DNA of 64,000 bases, taken from contig JAXGYA010000004.1 of the NCBI GenBank assembly GCA_040772505.1, positions 183,941-247,940 of the forward strand, in the 5' to 3' direction. Source of the stretch: Mariniphaga sp040772505 (GTDB taxonomy: Bacteria > Bacteroidota > Bacteroidia > Bacteroidales > Prolixibacteraceae). A program made the position numbers and the translations under genes. The notes under the pieces are model-generated. The model was not told the DNA's origin, did not search any database, and worked only from the letters and a program-made list of their open reading frames with translations. Below, piece by piece: positions 27,484 to 35,619 of the stretch; position 1 is the first letter of the stretch; every line of letters starts with the position of its first letter.

Positions 27484-28665
27484 TTACGCGGCTCTTTTGG
27501 ATTTTTCCCAGCTTGCTGACTGTTTTCCTCTAAAAAATCTAAAAATCCCACAGATTGCAGCATAGTGAATGGAGACAAAATAGTAGGGAACAAATAAAAT
27601 CTTAAACCGGAGCTGCCGGTTACCCAAAATCCAGCCAACAACTGCAAAAAAGTAGCAAATCAGCTGAAAAGCAAAAAACCAGATATAAAAACCGGAAATT
27701 TCTCCCGGCATTAAGAGGATGGCGGCATTAACAAACAAAAGCAGAAAAAGGGATACCGGTGCAAGTGTCCACCGGAGCACTTTATGGGAAAAATATTGCC
27801 AGGTTAAAACACCGTATCTGAAAGGGTTCAAAAGGCTTTTCAACCTGAAAAGGGTTTGAATTCCACCAGCAGCAATGCGTATTTTACGTTTCATCTCCTC
27901 TTTCACATTCAGCGAGGCAGTCTCCTCTGCATAGGCATTTGGAGTATATGCTATTTTATATCCTTTTTTGGCGATGCGGAGCGAAATGATAAAATCATCC
28001 AAAATGGTATCGTTTTCCACCTCCTCAAACAGTTCTGTGCGGATGGCAAACAGCTCCCCAACAGCTCCCACTGCCGAATTCAATTCGGCATCCATTCTTT
28101 TAATCCACGATTCATATTTCCAGTATAACCCCTCACCTGCGCCGGCTGCTGCATCAGCTTCCTTTTCCACAATTCGTTTTTCACCGGCAACGCATCCCGT
28201 TTCGGGAAGGCTGAAGCAAGCCACAATTTCACGAATGGCTTCACGGTTTAGTCGTGTGTTGGTGTCGGAAAAAATGACAATAGGCGCTTTCACAAACTGC
28301 ATTCCACGGTTCATGGCGTGCATTTTTCCGCGCCGGGCAGGTTCGTGATACACTTCTATTTCTTCATATTCCCGCAACAAATCGGGAGTTCCGTCATCAG
28401 AACCATCAGTTACCCAGATATATTGAATTTTCTCGCGCGGATAATCCAGCAGAAAAGTGTTTTCAATTTTCTGCTTAACATAATTCTTTTCATTGTAGGC
28501 AGTTACAAAAAAGCACACTTCGGGTTCAAAAGATGTATCCTTTTCCCTCTTTTTTGGAGAAAAGAGCTTACGGATAGAAAGAGTAGCGTAGAGAATCAGC
28601 GGATAACCCACATAGGTGTATACGACTACAGTGAAACATATCCAGAAAAAAAGTATCCAAATCAT
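27484..28665 (-). CDS. Family 2 glycosyltransferase, membrane-bound
   Basis: This 393-residue enzyme is processive-type GT2. It has an N-terminal membrane helix (about 2-24), a GT-A domain with FVTAYNEKNYVKQKIEN, VTDGSDDGT, the DxD-like FSDTNTR, and a later DDFIISLRIAKKGYKIAY loop. Three C-terminal hydrophobic segments follow (about 288-375). The domain order resembles hyaluronan/cellulose-synthase-like or polysaccharide-polymerising enzymes. The sugar donor cannot be told. It overlaps the upstream GT4 gene by four bases, in an operon with an LptF/G permease. Confidence 0.88.
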   Translation of the reverse strand: MIWILFFWICFTVVVYTYVGYPLILYATLSIRKLFSPKKREKDTSFEPEVCFFVTAYNEKNYVKQKIENTFLLDYPREKIQYIWVTDGSDDGTPDLLREYEEIEVYHEPARRGKMHAMNRGMQFVKAPIVIFSDTNTRLNREAIREIVACFSLPETGCVAGEKRIVEKEADAAAGAGEGLYWKYESWIKRMDAELNSAVGAVGELFAIRTELFEEVENDTILDDFIISLRIAKKGYKIAYTPNAYAEETASLNVKEEMKRKIRIAAGGIQTLFRLKSLLNPFRYGVLTWQYFSHKVLRWTLAPVSLFLLLFVNAAILLMPGEISGFYIWFFAFQLICYFFAVVGWILGNRQLRFKILFVPYYFVSIHYAAICGIFRFFRGKQSASWEKSKRAA

Positions 28666-29864
28666 TCAATATGTTTTTGATAAAAATTGATAAGCTCATT
28701 GGCGATTGCTAAGTTATCAAATTTTTCCTGAATATATTCAATTGCATTACGACTTACACTGTGAAACAGCTCTTCGTCTGTTATCAGTCTGGAAACTTCG
28801 TTCAAAAATTCTTTTTCATTTTCAGCTATCAGTATGTTGGTGCCTGACTGGGTTGCAATTCCTTCTGTTCCGATGGGCGTGGAAACAATGGGTTTTCCCA
28901 GTGCCATCCCCTCTATGATTTTAATACGCATACCGCTGCCTGAAAAGAGCGGAACTACCATTATCGATTTGGAATTCATAAACTGGTATGCATCATCGAC
29001 TTCACCCTCATATACGATATTCGGGGCATTGAAGCGCTTGAGCAGCCACTCGGGCGCTTTTCTTCCTGCAATGTAAAATTTCAGTTCAGGAAATTCCTCG
29101 TGAATTTTTGGCCAGCATTTGTCAATAAACCAGATTAGCCCTTCCTGATTGGGAGCCCACTCAAGGGAGCCAATATGGAAAAGTGAGGGATGTTCCAGAT
29201 TTTTGGAGTGTGGGATGAGCTGTGTGGAATCTATCCCTGTTGGCGAAGCATGAGAAGGTTTTGTGTTTCCCAGCCTGTCTAATATGATTCCGTCCCGCTC
29301 GGTGATGGGCACAAGCAGATCATATTTGTCCATACAGCCTTTCTCAAACTTTTTAATGCGGTTCGACAAAATTCTCAGATAGAGCTTTTTCAGTCCGGAA
29401 GACAATGCTGCTGTTCGATCCCAGATTTCATGCTCGATGTTATGCGAACGGTAAACAATTTTAGCATTGGAGTATTGTCTGATAACAGGGATATATGGAC
29501 AAACATACAGTCCTTCAAGCTGAACAATATCAAACTTTTTCCTTTGCAGCAATTTTATCAGCTCCAGTTTAAAAGGCTTGGAAATGAAGCGAACAGCATT
29601 ATAGGGTTTGTCGGAAAACAACAGGTTCAGCAGCGCCGGGAACACTGAAATTGGCGCAGGCACGTCAACCAACACAAAATCAGCCAGGTCTCTAACGGAT
29701 TCAGGAATATCTTCCGGTTCAGTATGATGCTTTATGGTGTTCATTGCCATCACGGTTACTTTGTTTCCCAACAATGAAAAACCGCGCGTAAGGTTCATGC
29801 AGGCAATAGATCCGCCATCTTTGGCAGGATAAGGAACCTTATTTGTAATCTGCAATATTTTCAT
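28662..29864 (-). CDS. Family 4 glycosyltransferase
   Basis: This 400-residue GT-B enzyme has an N-terminal acceptor domain (KILQITNKVPYPAKDGGSIA) and a C-terminal donor domain with HIGSLEWAPNQEGL, YEGEVDDAYQFMNS, and the EX7E-type region SGMRIKIIEGMALGKPIVSTPIG. It is predicted to add a sugar to a cell-surface glycan on the cytosolic face of the inner membrane. Four-base overlaps with the LptF/G-type gene before it and the GT2 gene after it tie the three into one operon, probably for a surface polysaccharide or glycolipid. Confidence 0.9.
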   Translation of the reverse strand: MKILQITNKVPYPAKDGGSIACMNLTRGFSLLGNKVTVMAMNTIKHHTEPEDIPESVRDLADFVLVDVPAPISVFPALLNLLFSDKPYNAVRFISKPFKLELIKLLQRKKFDIVQLEGLYVCPYIPVIRQYSNAKIVYRSHNIEHEIWDRTAALSSGLKKLYLRILSNRIKKFEKGCMDKYDLLVPITERDGIILDRLGNTKPSHASPTGIDSTQLIPHSKNLEHPSLFHIGSLEWAPNQEGLIWFIDKCWPKIHEEFPELKFYIAGRKAPEWLLKRFNAPNIVYEGEVDDAYQFMNSKSIMVVPLFSGSGMRIKIIEGMALGKPIVSTPIGTEGIATQSGTNILIAENEKEFLNEVSRLITDEELFHSVSRNAIEYIQEKFDNLAIANELINFYQKHIE

Positions 29865-31342
29865 CTCTTCTTCTTAAAAATTTTTCTGAGGTTATCAATT
29901 CTCAGCTTCTCAATCATTTTCGTGTAAGTTTCGGCGCTCATCAGCGCTGCATCCGTAGCAGCCTTATAGGTCAGCCAGATGCCCACCGGAAAAAAGATAA
30001 AGCTCGAAAACCACATTCCCACAAACATATCCCACACATCTTCGCGGGCAGATTTCTCCCCGGTCATGGAGACTATATAATAAAGAATAAACAACAGGAT
30101 GGATACAACAACCGGCATACCTAGCCCACCTTTCCGGATTATTGCTCCCAGCGGTGCACCAATAAAAAAGAAAATCAGCACAGCCAGTGAAAGGGTGTAT
30201 TTTCGCTCCCGCTCCATAGAGTACTTGTTGATATTTTTTTTCCTGTTATACAACTCGTCGTCATACATATTCAGGGTTTGTATATTGTTTCTTGCTTCCG
30301 AAATTGCCGATTGTGCTATCTCAGCCTTCACCCATTTGTCCTGTCTCTCAAAAAAGGCGTCAAAATTAAAAACAGAGTCGGGCTCAATGTTTAATTCTCT
30401 TAGAATTGAATCGTTATCTGAAGTGAGTGCATGAATTTTTCTGGTAACCGGTGAATTAAACCTGATTTCCATCAAATAGTTCCGAAGTCTTCGATAATAA
30501 TCGGTACCTAGGGAATCTTCCATAAATCTGAGCTCTTTGATATTCAGCATTCTGAAAGTGTTCCGGAAAATATTTTCATCACTCCGGCTGAATTCAAACC
30601 CTCTCACTTTTGCCCGGATGATTTGCTCCTCAAAATTATCGCGCCTGAACGGATATGTTTCCTGTCCTTTGCGCTGATCCCGGGCAGGTTGCTCGGAATA
30701 GTTCACCCCATTATAGAGGGTCAGCACCATATATTTTTTATCTTCAGTGATGCGTAGAAAACCGGAGTCGGCAACAGTAACACTCTCATTCATCCGGTTG
30801 TTGGTGTGGTCATAAATCAGCAAATCATATAACACATTTGTCTTTTTATTCTTGCTGCCAGCCCGGATGCTGTAGCCGTCGATTTCATTGGTGAACACTC
30901 CTTCCTGAAGCACAAGCTCGGGGCGTTGTTGTTTCACACTCCAAAGCAGGGTTGTAAATCGCAAATTGGTATGCGGAAGCACAAAATTTGCAAAATAAAA
31001 TGCTGTGAATGTAACAATCAACGCAATCACAAAGAGAGGTTTCATCATCTGAAAGAGGGAAATTCCGGAAGATTTTATCGCCACCAGTTCATAGTTCTCG
31101 CCAAATGAGCCAAACGTCATGATGGATGCAAGGAGCATTGCCAGAGGAAATGCGTAAGGAAGCAAGCCAAAAGCGGCATAAAACAGCATTTCTGCCAAAA
31201 CTTTAATATCAAGCCCTTTCCCTACAAGGTCATCCACATATTTCCAGAGAAACTGCATGAGCAGCACAAAGACCACAATGAAAAAGGTCATGAAAAATGG
31301 TCCTAAAAAAGACTTAATTATGTATCCGTACAATTTCTTCAT
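29861..31342 (-). CDS. LptF/LptG (YjgP/YjgQ) family permease
   Basis: This 493-residue inner-membrane protein has the family plan: three N-terminal transmembrane helices (about 12-36, 50-75, 98-120), a periplasmic beta-jellyroll domain (about 125-390), and three C-terminal helices (about 385-460). The segment YAFPLAMLLASIMTFGSFGENYELVAIKSSGIS is the LptF/G hallmark. It is part of the ABC transporter that extracts LPS from the inner membrane. Here it heads an operon with two glycosyltransferases. Its periplasmic domain is long because of an inserted charged stretch (about 280-370). Confidence 0.9.
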   Translation of the reverse strand: MKKLYGYIIKSFLGPFFMTFFIVVFVLLMQFLWKYVDDLVGKGLDIKVLAEMLFYAAFGLLPYAFPLAMLLASIMTFGSFGENYELVAIKSSGISLFQMMKPLFVIALIVTFTAFYFANFVLPHTNLRFTTLLWSVKQQRPELVLQEGVFTNEIDGYSIRAGSKNKKTNVLYDLLIYDHTNNRMNESVTVADSGFLRITEDKKYMVLTLYNGVNYSEQPARDQRKGQETYPFRRDNFEEQIIRAKVRGFEFSRSDENIFRNTFRMLNIKELRFMEDSLGTDYYRRLRNYLMEIRFNSPVTRKIHALTSDNDSILRELNIEPDSVFNFDAFFERQDKWVKAEIAQSAISEARNNIQTLNMYDDELYNRKKNINKYSMERERKYTLSLAVLIFFFIGAPLGAIIRKGGLGMPVVVSILLFILYYIVSMTGEKSAREDVWDMFVGMWFSSFIFFPVGIWLTYKAATDAALMSAETYTKMIEKLRIDNLRKIFKKKR

Positions 31343-31486
31343 GGATAGTGAATATTCCGTGATGAACCCGAAGCAAAATTAGGCTAATTAATGGTTTCTT
31401 TTGGTGGAATAAAGTATTGAATGCCAAATAGAACTTCAATCTTAGCATTAAGTAAACAAACCGGCAATCAGTATGCGAAAATTCGT

Positions 31487-31855
31487 TCAGGAACCAAGAA
31501 TATGCTTTAAATCTGCAATTTGAGCATTCCAAAGCTCTTCAGTTCCCTCTGTTTCATCTTCTTCGCAATGGTCTGCAACAATCAGGGCGACATCGCCTGT
31601 GAGCTCAACCTGTGAAATCTTAAACTCAAAATAACTCCCGGGATCATCCACCCAGTTAAACCTGACCAGCCGGTTTTGCTTGCGCAGGGTCATTTCTGCA
31701 ACTTGTTCCGAACCTTCCCACACAAAAGTGTACTGCTTGCCCCGAACATGCACATCATCGGCAAACCACTCCGCCAGTCCGGAGGCTGTGCTGAGCCTGT
31801 TAAACAAAACCTTAGGGGAGCATTTAATCAGGTATTCAAATTGTACTTTAACCAT
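31487..31855 (-). CDS. START-like (SRPBCC/AHSA1) domain protein
   Basis: This protein of about 122 residues has the helix-grip pattern of small START-like proteins: VQFEYLIKCSPKVLFNRLST, SGLAEWFADDV, YTFVWEGSEQVAEM and a C-terminal helix LWNAQIADLKHILG. These bind hydrophobic ligands or act as chaperone activators; the Bacteroidota version has no known function. I choose the Met at 31855 because the longer frame to 31912 adds residues that do not fit the fold. It lies just upstream of a tRNA gene on the opposite strand. Confidence 0.8.
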   Translation of the reverse strand: MVKVQFEYLIKCSPKVLFNRLSTASGLAEWFADDVHVRGKQYTFVWEGSEQVAEMTLRKQNRLVRFNWVDDPGSYFEFKISQVELTGDVALIVADHCEEDETEGTEELWNAQIADLKHILGS

Positions 31856-31978
31856 ATTTATAATATCAGACAAGTGCAATATAGTTATTCTCTGAGAAAG
31901 AAACAACAACAAAGAATTAGCAGTTTTTTTAAAAACCCGCTTTTTCCCGGAAAAAACTTTTTGGAAAAAAATAAATAC

Positions 31979-31986
31979 TATATTTG
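31979..31986 (+). promoter_or_regulatory. -7 box upstream of tRNA-Met
   Basis: TATATTTG matches the Bacteroidota TAnnTTTG element exactly and lies 86 bases before the mature tRNA. A TTTG about 15 bases further upstream could be a -33 element, but the spacing is short. Confidence 0.6.
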
Positions 31987-32072
31987 CACCTCAATTTTCA
32001 GAACACATACATTTATTAAAAAGAGTGAATGAAATGGTTGAAGCTTTATAAAGTTCTGAAAATAATGTTTTT

Positions 32073-32146
32073 GGCGAGGTAGCTCAGCAGGTTAGAGCGC
32101 GTGATTCATAATCACGAGGTCGGGAGTTCAAGTCTCCCTCTCGCTA
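32073..32146 (+). tRNA. tRNA with CAT anticodon (Met type); element target
   Basis: The acceptor arms GGCGAGG and TCTCGCT pair with G-U at both ends, and A is the discriminator. The anticodon stem is CGTGA/TCACG with loop TTCATAA, giving anticodon CAT. The T-arm is GGGAG-TTCAAGT-CTCCC. It is an elongator Met or a lysidine-modified Ile tRNA; sequence alone does not settle this. Its 3' half (from 32105) is repeated at 40009, marking it as the attachment site of the integrated element. Confidence 0.93.
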
Positions 32147-32147
32147 C
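32105..32147 (+). repeat. attL: direct repeat in the tRNA 3' half
   Basis: The sequence from TTCATAATCACG through CTCGCTAC recurs at 40009-40050. Identity is complete for the first 33 bases, then the distal copy lacks one C (TCTCCC here, TCTCC there). This is the left boundary of the element. Confidence 0.92.
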
Positions 32148-32156
32148 CTGAAAATC

Positions 32157-32193
32157 AACCACTTGCAGCGTTTTACGAGGTAGGTGGTTTTTT
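32157..32193 (+). terminator. Element-supplied terminator behind the tRNA
   Basis: AACCAC (32157-32162) pairs with GTGGTT (32184-32189) and six Ts follow. Integration separated the tRNA from its own terminator at 40062, and this hairpin near the element's left end may replace it. Confidence 0.5.
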
Positions 32194-32205
32194 ATGTACA
32201 CACAA

Positions 32206-32219
32206 TTTGATACACAACT
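32206..32219 (+). repeat. Arm-type integrase site candidate (left end)
   Basis: TTTGATACACAACT here matches two copies of TTTGATACACAA at the other end (39868 and 39880). The copies sit near both attachment sites, as arm-type recombinase sites do. Confidence 0.55.
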
Positions 32220-32295
32220 CTACTCTATACCCCATCCCAAAACCTAAAGTTTAGCATATTGATGTTTTTACTTTTAAATCATTTGCAAAATATAA

Positions 32296-32871
32296 CTACT
32301 TAATCATAAGCCTTTCAATTTCGTGGTAAGCTTTCTGTATTTGTTCCATTATTCGCAAATACTTTTTGGTTGGTTTCCCTGCATACGTTTTTTTGAAATG
32401 CTTTTTGTAAAGCTGTTCATAAAGTTGGTCGGTTCGGAAATAAGCTCCAAGCGTTTTATCTAACTGCCTGTACTTCTTACTTTGGGTTTGGGTTTCGTAC
32501 ATACAACCCTTGAACGCTTCACGGTGCAAAAAATAACCGCCTATTGAGTACAGTTTACGGCAACGCTTGTTTGTTTGCGGGCAAATGAAATACCAAATTT
32601 TGCCCTTACCCAAATTTGAAGGAATTGAAGTTAAGTAAACTTTATAGTTTCGGGGTTCGTCCCTGTATTTGTAATCCAGTTCAATGTATGGTTGTTCGCT
32701 GTGGGTGTTTACCTGAATTGAAATACTGCCTGTGGGGTTTCCGTTTCTACTCCAGTTGAGTGTACCGCTTTTTATTTGTTCCGGGTTAAGATAGCCCCAA
32801 CCTTTCAGCTTTGAAATATCTATCTGCAATGCTTCATTGTATAGGGTTGGGAATGTCGGAAATTTTGCCAT
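32296..32871 (-). CDS. Conserved mobile-element protein with CPxTNxRC motif, unknown function
   Basis: This 191-residue protein matches a family I know only as a hypothetical protein frequent in Bacteroidota. Recognisable parts are LKGWGYLNPEQIKSGTLNWSR, a beta-rich middle (ELDYKYRDEP, VYLTSIPSNLGKGKIWYFIC), the CPQTNKRCRKLY motif that could be part of a small metal site, and HREAFKGCMYETQTQSKK. It has no signal peptide. A basic C-terminus (KKTYAGKPTKKYLR) suggests nucleic-acid contact, which is inference. It is the last gene before the left attachment site. Confidence 0.6.
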   Translation of the reverse strand: MAKFPTFPTLYNEALQIDISKLKGWGYLNPEQIKSGTLNWSRNGNPTGSISIQVNTHSEQPYIELDYKYRDEPRNYKVYLTSIPSNLGKGKIWYFICPQTNKRCRKLYSIGGYFLHREAFKGCMYETQTQSKKYRQLDKTLGAYFRTDQLYEQLYKKHFKKTYAGKPTKKYLRIMEQIQKAYHEIERLMIK

Positions 32872-32934
32872 ATCAATTTATTTTCAGAAACCTAAATCAT
32901 TAAGGAACTTTGCATTATATTGAACAATACGGCT

Positions 32935-33531
32935 TTATTCAAACCAATTCTTTTTAGGTGGTTCAGGTTCGCCCAATGTATGTTTTACGCTTTCTGTTTT
33001 TGGCAATACATACGGCATAAGTTTACAAAGTATGTTCAACCGTTGCACGGGGTCAAGTTCTTTGAGTGTTTCGGGTAACTGCTCCAGTTCCTTTTGCATT
33101 AAGTCTTTAAGGGTGTCCCGTATGTTTCCCGTCAATGGTTTATTGTATTCAGGCAGTTTGTTTTTCAACTCATTGTTGTAAACTGCAATTTGACTTTTCA
33201 TTAAGTCCTGAATTTCGTTTGAATACCAACCGTCAAACTCTGTACAATCCAAATACTCAAAAACGCCTTCCATTAAATAAACTTTCTGTTCGGTGGTTAA
33301 TTCGTTTTTGTCGTACTCTGAAATAATCAGTTGTAAACCTTCAAAAGGCTTTTCCCTGTGGCTTTCACTTGCAATATTTATACTCAATTCATACAACTGC
33401 ATAAGTTTATTAAAGTCGCTGAATAGTTGTTTTTCTAATGCTTTACGAATGGTTTTTAAGGCGTAACCGTTCCAATGTTCGTTTTCTGTTTTAAAGTAGC
33501 TTTCAAGTGCCTGTACTTCTTTTGTATTCAT
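32935..33531 (-). CDS. Helical protein of unknown function, mobile element
   Basis: This 198-residue, probably all-helical, soluble protein has no signal. The C-terminal stretch LKDLMQKELEQLPETLKELD followed by PVQRLNILCKLMPYVLPKTESV resembles a short conserved segment found in many Bacteroidota phage and element proteins (RLELLxKLxPYVxPK). I know no function for it. It is separated from the upstream gene at 33724 by about 190 bp of AT-rich DNA, so it may have its own promoter. Confidence 0.55.
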   Translation of the reverse strand: MNTKEVQALESYFKTENEHWNGYALKTIRKALEKQLFSDFNKLMQLYELSINIASESHREKPFEGLQLIISEYDKNELTTEQKVYLMEGVFEYLDCTEFDGWYSNEIQDLMKSQIAVYNNELKNKLPEYNKPLTGNIRDTLKDLMQKELEQLPETLKELDPVQRLNILCKLMPYVLPKTESVKHTLGEPEPPKKNWFE

Positions 33532-33723
33532 ATCAATTTGAATTTATAAATTTTACATTTAGATTAAGCACAAATCCAATATATTTATTATTAACCTGTA
33601 AATTATTCGCAAAAAAAATATTATCAAAGTGGCTTAGATTTTCGCTCTAATATCGTTCTTAAAATAATATCTATTACAAATATAACGCTGGCTGTGGTTA
33701 CTGTCAACCTCGCTATTTTTTAA

Positions 33724-34083
33724 TTATCCTTTGAATTTATAAAAGAGTTTAGGTGGCATTGTTTTGGGTGCGCCCTTATTAAACAAATTAACACAATAAC
33801 TAAATTCTGATACCTGCACCAATTTTAAGCCTCGTAACCTACACGCCTCTATAAAACAGTCTTCACCGATATACCTGCTGCCTGTTCTGTACCTCTCGGC
33901 TTTACACTTTAAACTGTAAGTTGTTCTGCTCCAATTTATTTTTTCCCTCACTTCCAACATCTCATCAATGTATTTTAACGAGTGCTTAATGCTTTCTACT
34001 TTTTCCATATCATTCTGATTCATATCATTCTGATTCATATCATTCTGATTCATATCATTCTGATCCATATCATTCTGATCCAT
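33724..34083 (-). CDS. Short element protein whose N-terminus is a 5-residue repeat
   Basis: This small protein (up to 119 residues) starts with repeated (M)D/NQND pentapeptides encoded by 15-bp tandem repeats. Each unit carries an ATG in frame, so the true start could be any of six Mets. The non-repetitive part (from MEKVESIKHSLKYIDE) is basic, with YSLKCKAERYRTGSRYIGE and LRGLKLVQVSEFSYCVNLF, and matches nothing I recognise. The TGA of the polymerase gene upstream lies one base before the first ATG, so translation is probably coupled. Loss or gain of a repeat would only change N-terminal length. Confidence 0.55.
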   Translation of the reverse strand: MDQNDMDQNDMNQNDMNQNDMNQNDMEKVESIKHSLKYIDEMLEVREKINWSRTTYSLKCKAERYRTGSRYIGEDCFIEACRLRGLKLVQVSEFSYCVNLFNKGAPKTMPPKLFYKFKG

Positions 34084-34093
34084 ATCATTCTGA
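34006..34093 (-). repeat. 15-bp tandem repeat, about 5.9 copies
   Basis: On the plus strand the unit is CATATCATTCTGATT or CATATCATTCTGATC, tiling 34006-34080, and a partial sixth copy extends to 34093. On the minus strand each unit supplies an ATG. The repeat spans the end of the polymerase gene and the start of the next one. Confidence 0.95.
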
Positions 34094-35464
34094 ATTTTTA
34101 ATTAATACTTGTTTTAATTCCTGTAATCGGTTCAGGCAGGGTAAAAAGGTTCTGTTTCCGTTGTTTCTTTTTACGGTGGCAAAGTGGCTTTCAATAAATA
34201 GCGAACAATCCGTTATTGTGCTACATTGGTTCAGCTTTACGGGCTGGGTTGGTAGTTCAATACTTGCAAAGTAGTTTTCCAATTCTGCAATATCATTGCT
34301 CCAGTTTTGGGATTGTTCCTTTATAGGGTGTCCAATTTGCCTAATTTTAGATACTTCAACCTTTGGCAGCGGTTTAGGGTGTAGTGCTGGTGGATTATCG
34401 CCCGCCTTGTTATTTAATTTGTAGTGATTAAATTCTAATTGTAGTATACTATTGAAAATCTTACTGGCTTGTTGGAGATGGTGGCTTTGTACTATTATCT
34501 CATCATGGATACTAATAAATGGGATATTTACACCCGCCAACCGTGCCCATACCTTTTGCATAATTTTTACCTCAGCGGATGAAAGTAAATAGGCTATGTT
34601 ACTATGTGGTTTGTGATTGTGTGGGTTCTCTTCAAGGTGCTGGCTCTTTGTCTGGTTTATCCACTTTATCCAGTTCACATCTCCGAACATCTTTGCAAGT
34701 GAAGCGTTAGGCTTGCTAAAAAGTATCTCAAAAAAGCGTTTTTTGCCTTGGTCTCGGGTCTCTAGGTTGGCTTTTGATTGCAGCATGATGTAAATATCCT
34801 TGCCCTCGTTTAGCCATGTGCTGAACTCATTTGCGCCAATATTCTCAAATAGTATCTTACCCAGTATTGTAGGTTGCATTTGTGCCACGTCCAAAGATGC
34901 AATAGGATTGCCAAAGAATAGGAGGTGTTTCCTTAATGGTCTATGTAAATTTGTCAAAGGCGTATGCACCCGCCCGCAAAAGGTATCGATTCTAAAGAAT
35001 AACCTTAAAAAATCCTTTTTCAGTAGTTGGAATGATTGAAAAAATAGGCTCGCTTCGCCATCGTTGGGCAATTCGATATGAAGTAGATGTTGCATCATTT
35101 GAGAATGTAAAGGGGTTAACGGTGCGCCCTTTGGCTCTAGTAGGTGCGGTGTGATATATCCTGCTTGCAACGCCTTGTAGCAATAGTATGTTCTCTTATT
35201 GGTGCTGGTGCGCTGAATTACCTCCAGTTGCCCGTTGGCAACCAATTGCGCCAGTACCTTCTTAGTATCGTTAGGGATAAACTCTAGTACCTTGCTATAA
35301 GGGATATAAACCGCCTTGCGCTCATCCTCATTTTTTAACCTCAACCGCCAAAACATTAGGGTGCGGACGTAATCTATGAAAATATTCGCTTCTATTTTGG
35401 TGCTATTATCCATTTCAGTCGCTCCAGTCTCTTTAATATTTTTTTCAGTCTCTTTAATTTTCAT
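34085..35464 (-). CDS. Divergent family-A polymerase, TV-Pol-like (putative primase-polymerase)
   Basis: This 459-residue protein has an N-terminal helical part (1-110) that may bind DNA, then a compact polymerase core. RVHTPLTNLHRPLRKHLLF (165-183) precedes motif A LDVAQMQPTIL (Asp192). A motif B-like helix follows (KKRFFEILFSKPNASLAKMFG, about 241-261), then motif C FISIHDEIIVQ (His320-Asp321-Glu322), as in the VHDE motif of DNA polymerase I. No 3'-5' exonuclease or large thumb domain is present, so this is a minimal core. This pattern fits the transposon- and virus-associated polymerase family, suggested to combine primase and polymerase activity. It lies next to an SF3-type helicase. Confidence 0.75.
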   Translation of the reverse strand: MKIKETEKNIKETGATEMDNSTKIEANIFIDYVRTLMFWRLRLKNEDERKAVYIPYSKVLEFIPNDTKKVLAQLVANGQLEVIQRTSTNKRTYYCYKALQAGYITPHLLEPKGAPLTPLHSQMMQHLLHIELPNDGEASLFFQSFQLLKKDFLRLFFRIDTFCGRVHTPLTNLHRPLRKHLLFFGNPIASLDVAQMQPTILGKILFENIGANEFSTWLNEGKDIYIMLQSKANLETRDQGKKRFFEILFSKPNASLAKMFGDVNWIKWINQTKSQHLEENPHNHKPHSNIAYLLSSAEVKIMQKVWARLAGVNIPFISIHDEIIVQSHHLQQASKIFNSILQLEFNHYKLNNKAGDNPPALHPKPLPKVEVSKIRQIGHPIKEQSQNWSNDIAELENYFASIELPTQPVKLNQCSTITDCSLFIESHFATVKRNNGNRTFLPCLNRLQELKQVLIKNSE

Positions 35465-35510
35465 TTTTTTTGGGTGCTAATGTGTTTATTTTCAATATAT
35501 TAAGCTTTTT

Positions 35511-35619
35511 TCAGTCTTTAAGTCTCTACGTTTACATTATAATGGGGGAGGGGGGTCGGTATTCGTTGTTTACATACCCCCCCCTATATATAATAGGAGT
35601 GTAAAGACTTAAAGACTGA
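35511..35619. repeat. Long inverted repeat with G and C tracts between helicase and polymerase genes
   Basis: TCAGTCTTTAAGTCT (35511-35525) is the exact reverse complement of AGACTTAAAGACTGA (35605-35619). Inside them TTTACA (35531-35536) can pair with TGTAAA, and the tract GGGGGAGGGGGGT (35544-35556) with ACCCCCCCC (35576-35584). The resulting hairpin of about 110 nt has an AT-rich stretch (TATATATAAT) on one side. It overlaps the last codons of the helicase gene. It is a candidate replication origin, structured leader or attenuator for the polymerase. Confidence 0.85.

Noticed and set aside
27393..27647. Frame overlapping the glycosyltransferase end, and many other long frames on the opposite strands of real genes
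   Set aside because: They are out-of-frame shadows of well-supported genes and have no domain features.
34006..34093. Regular short repeats as a CRISPR array
   Set aside because: The 15-bp units are directly adjacent without spacers and lie in frame within a coding start; no cas genes are present.
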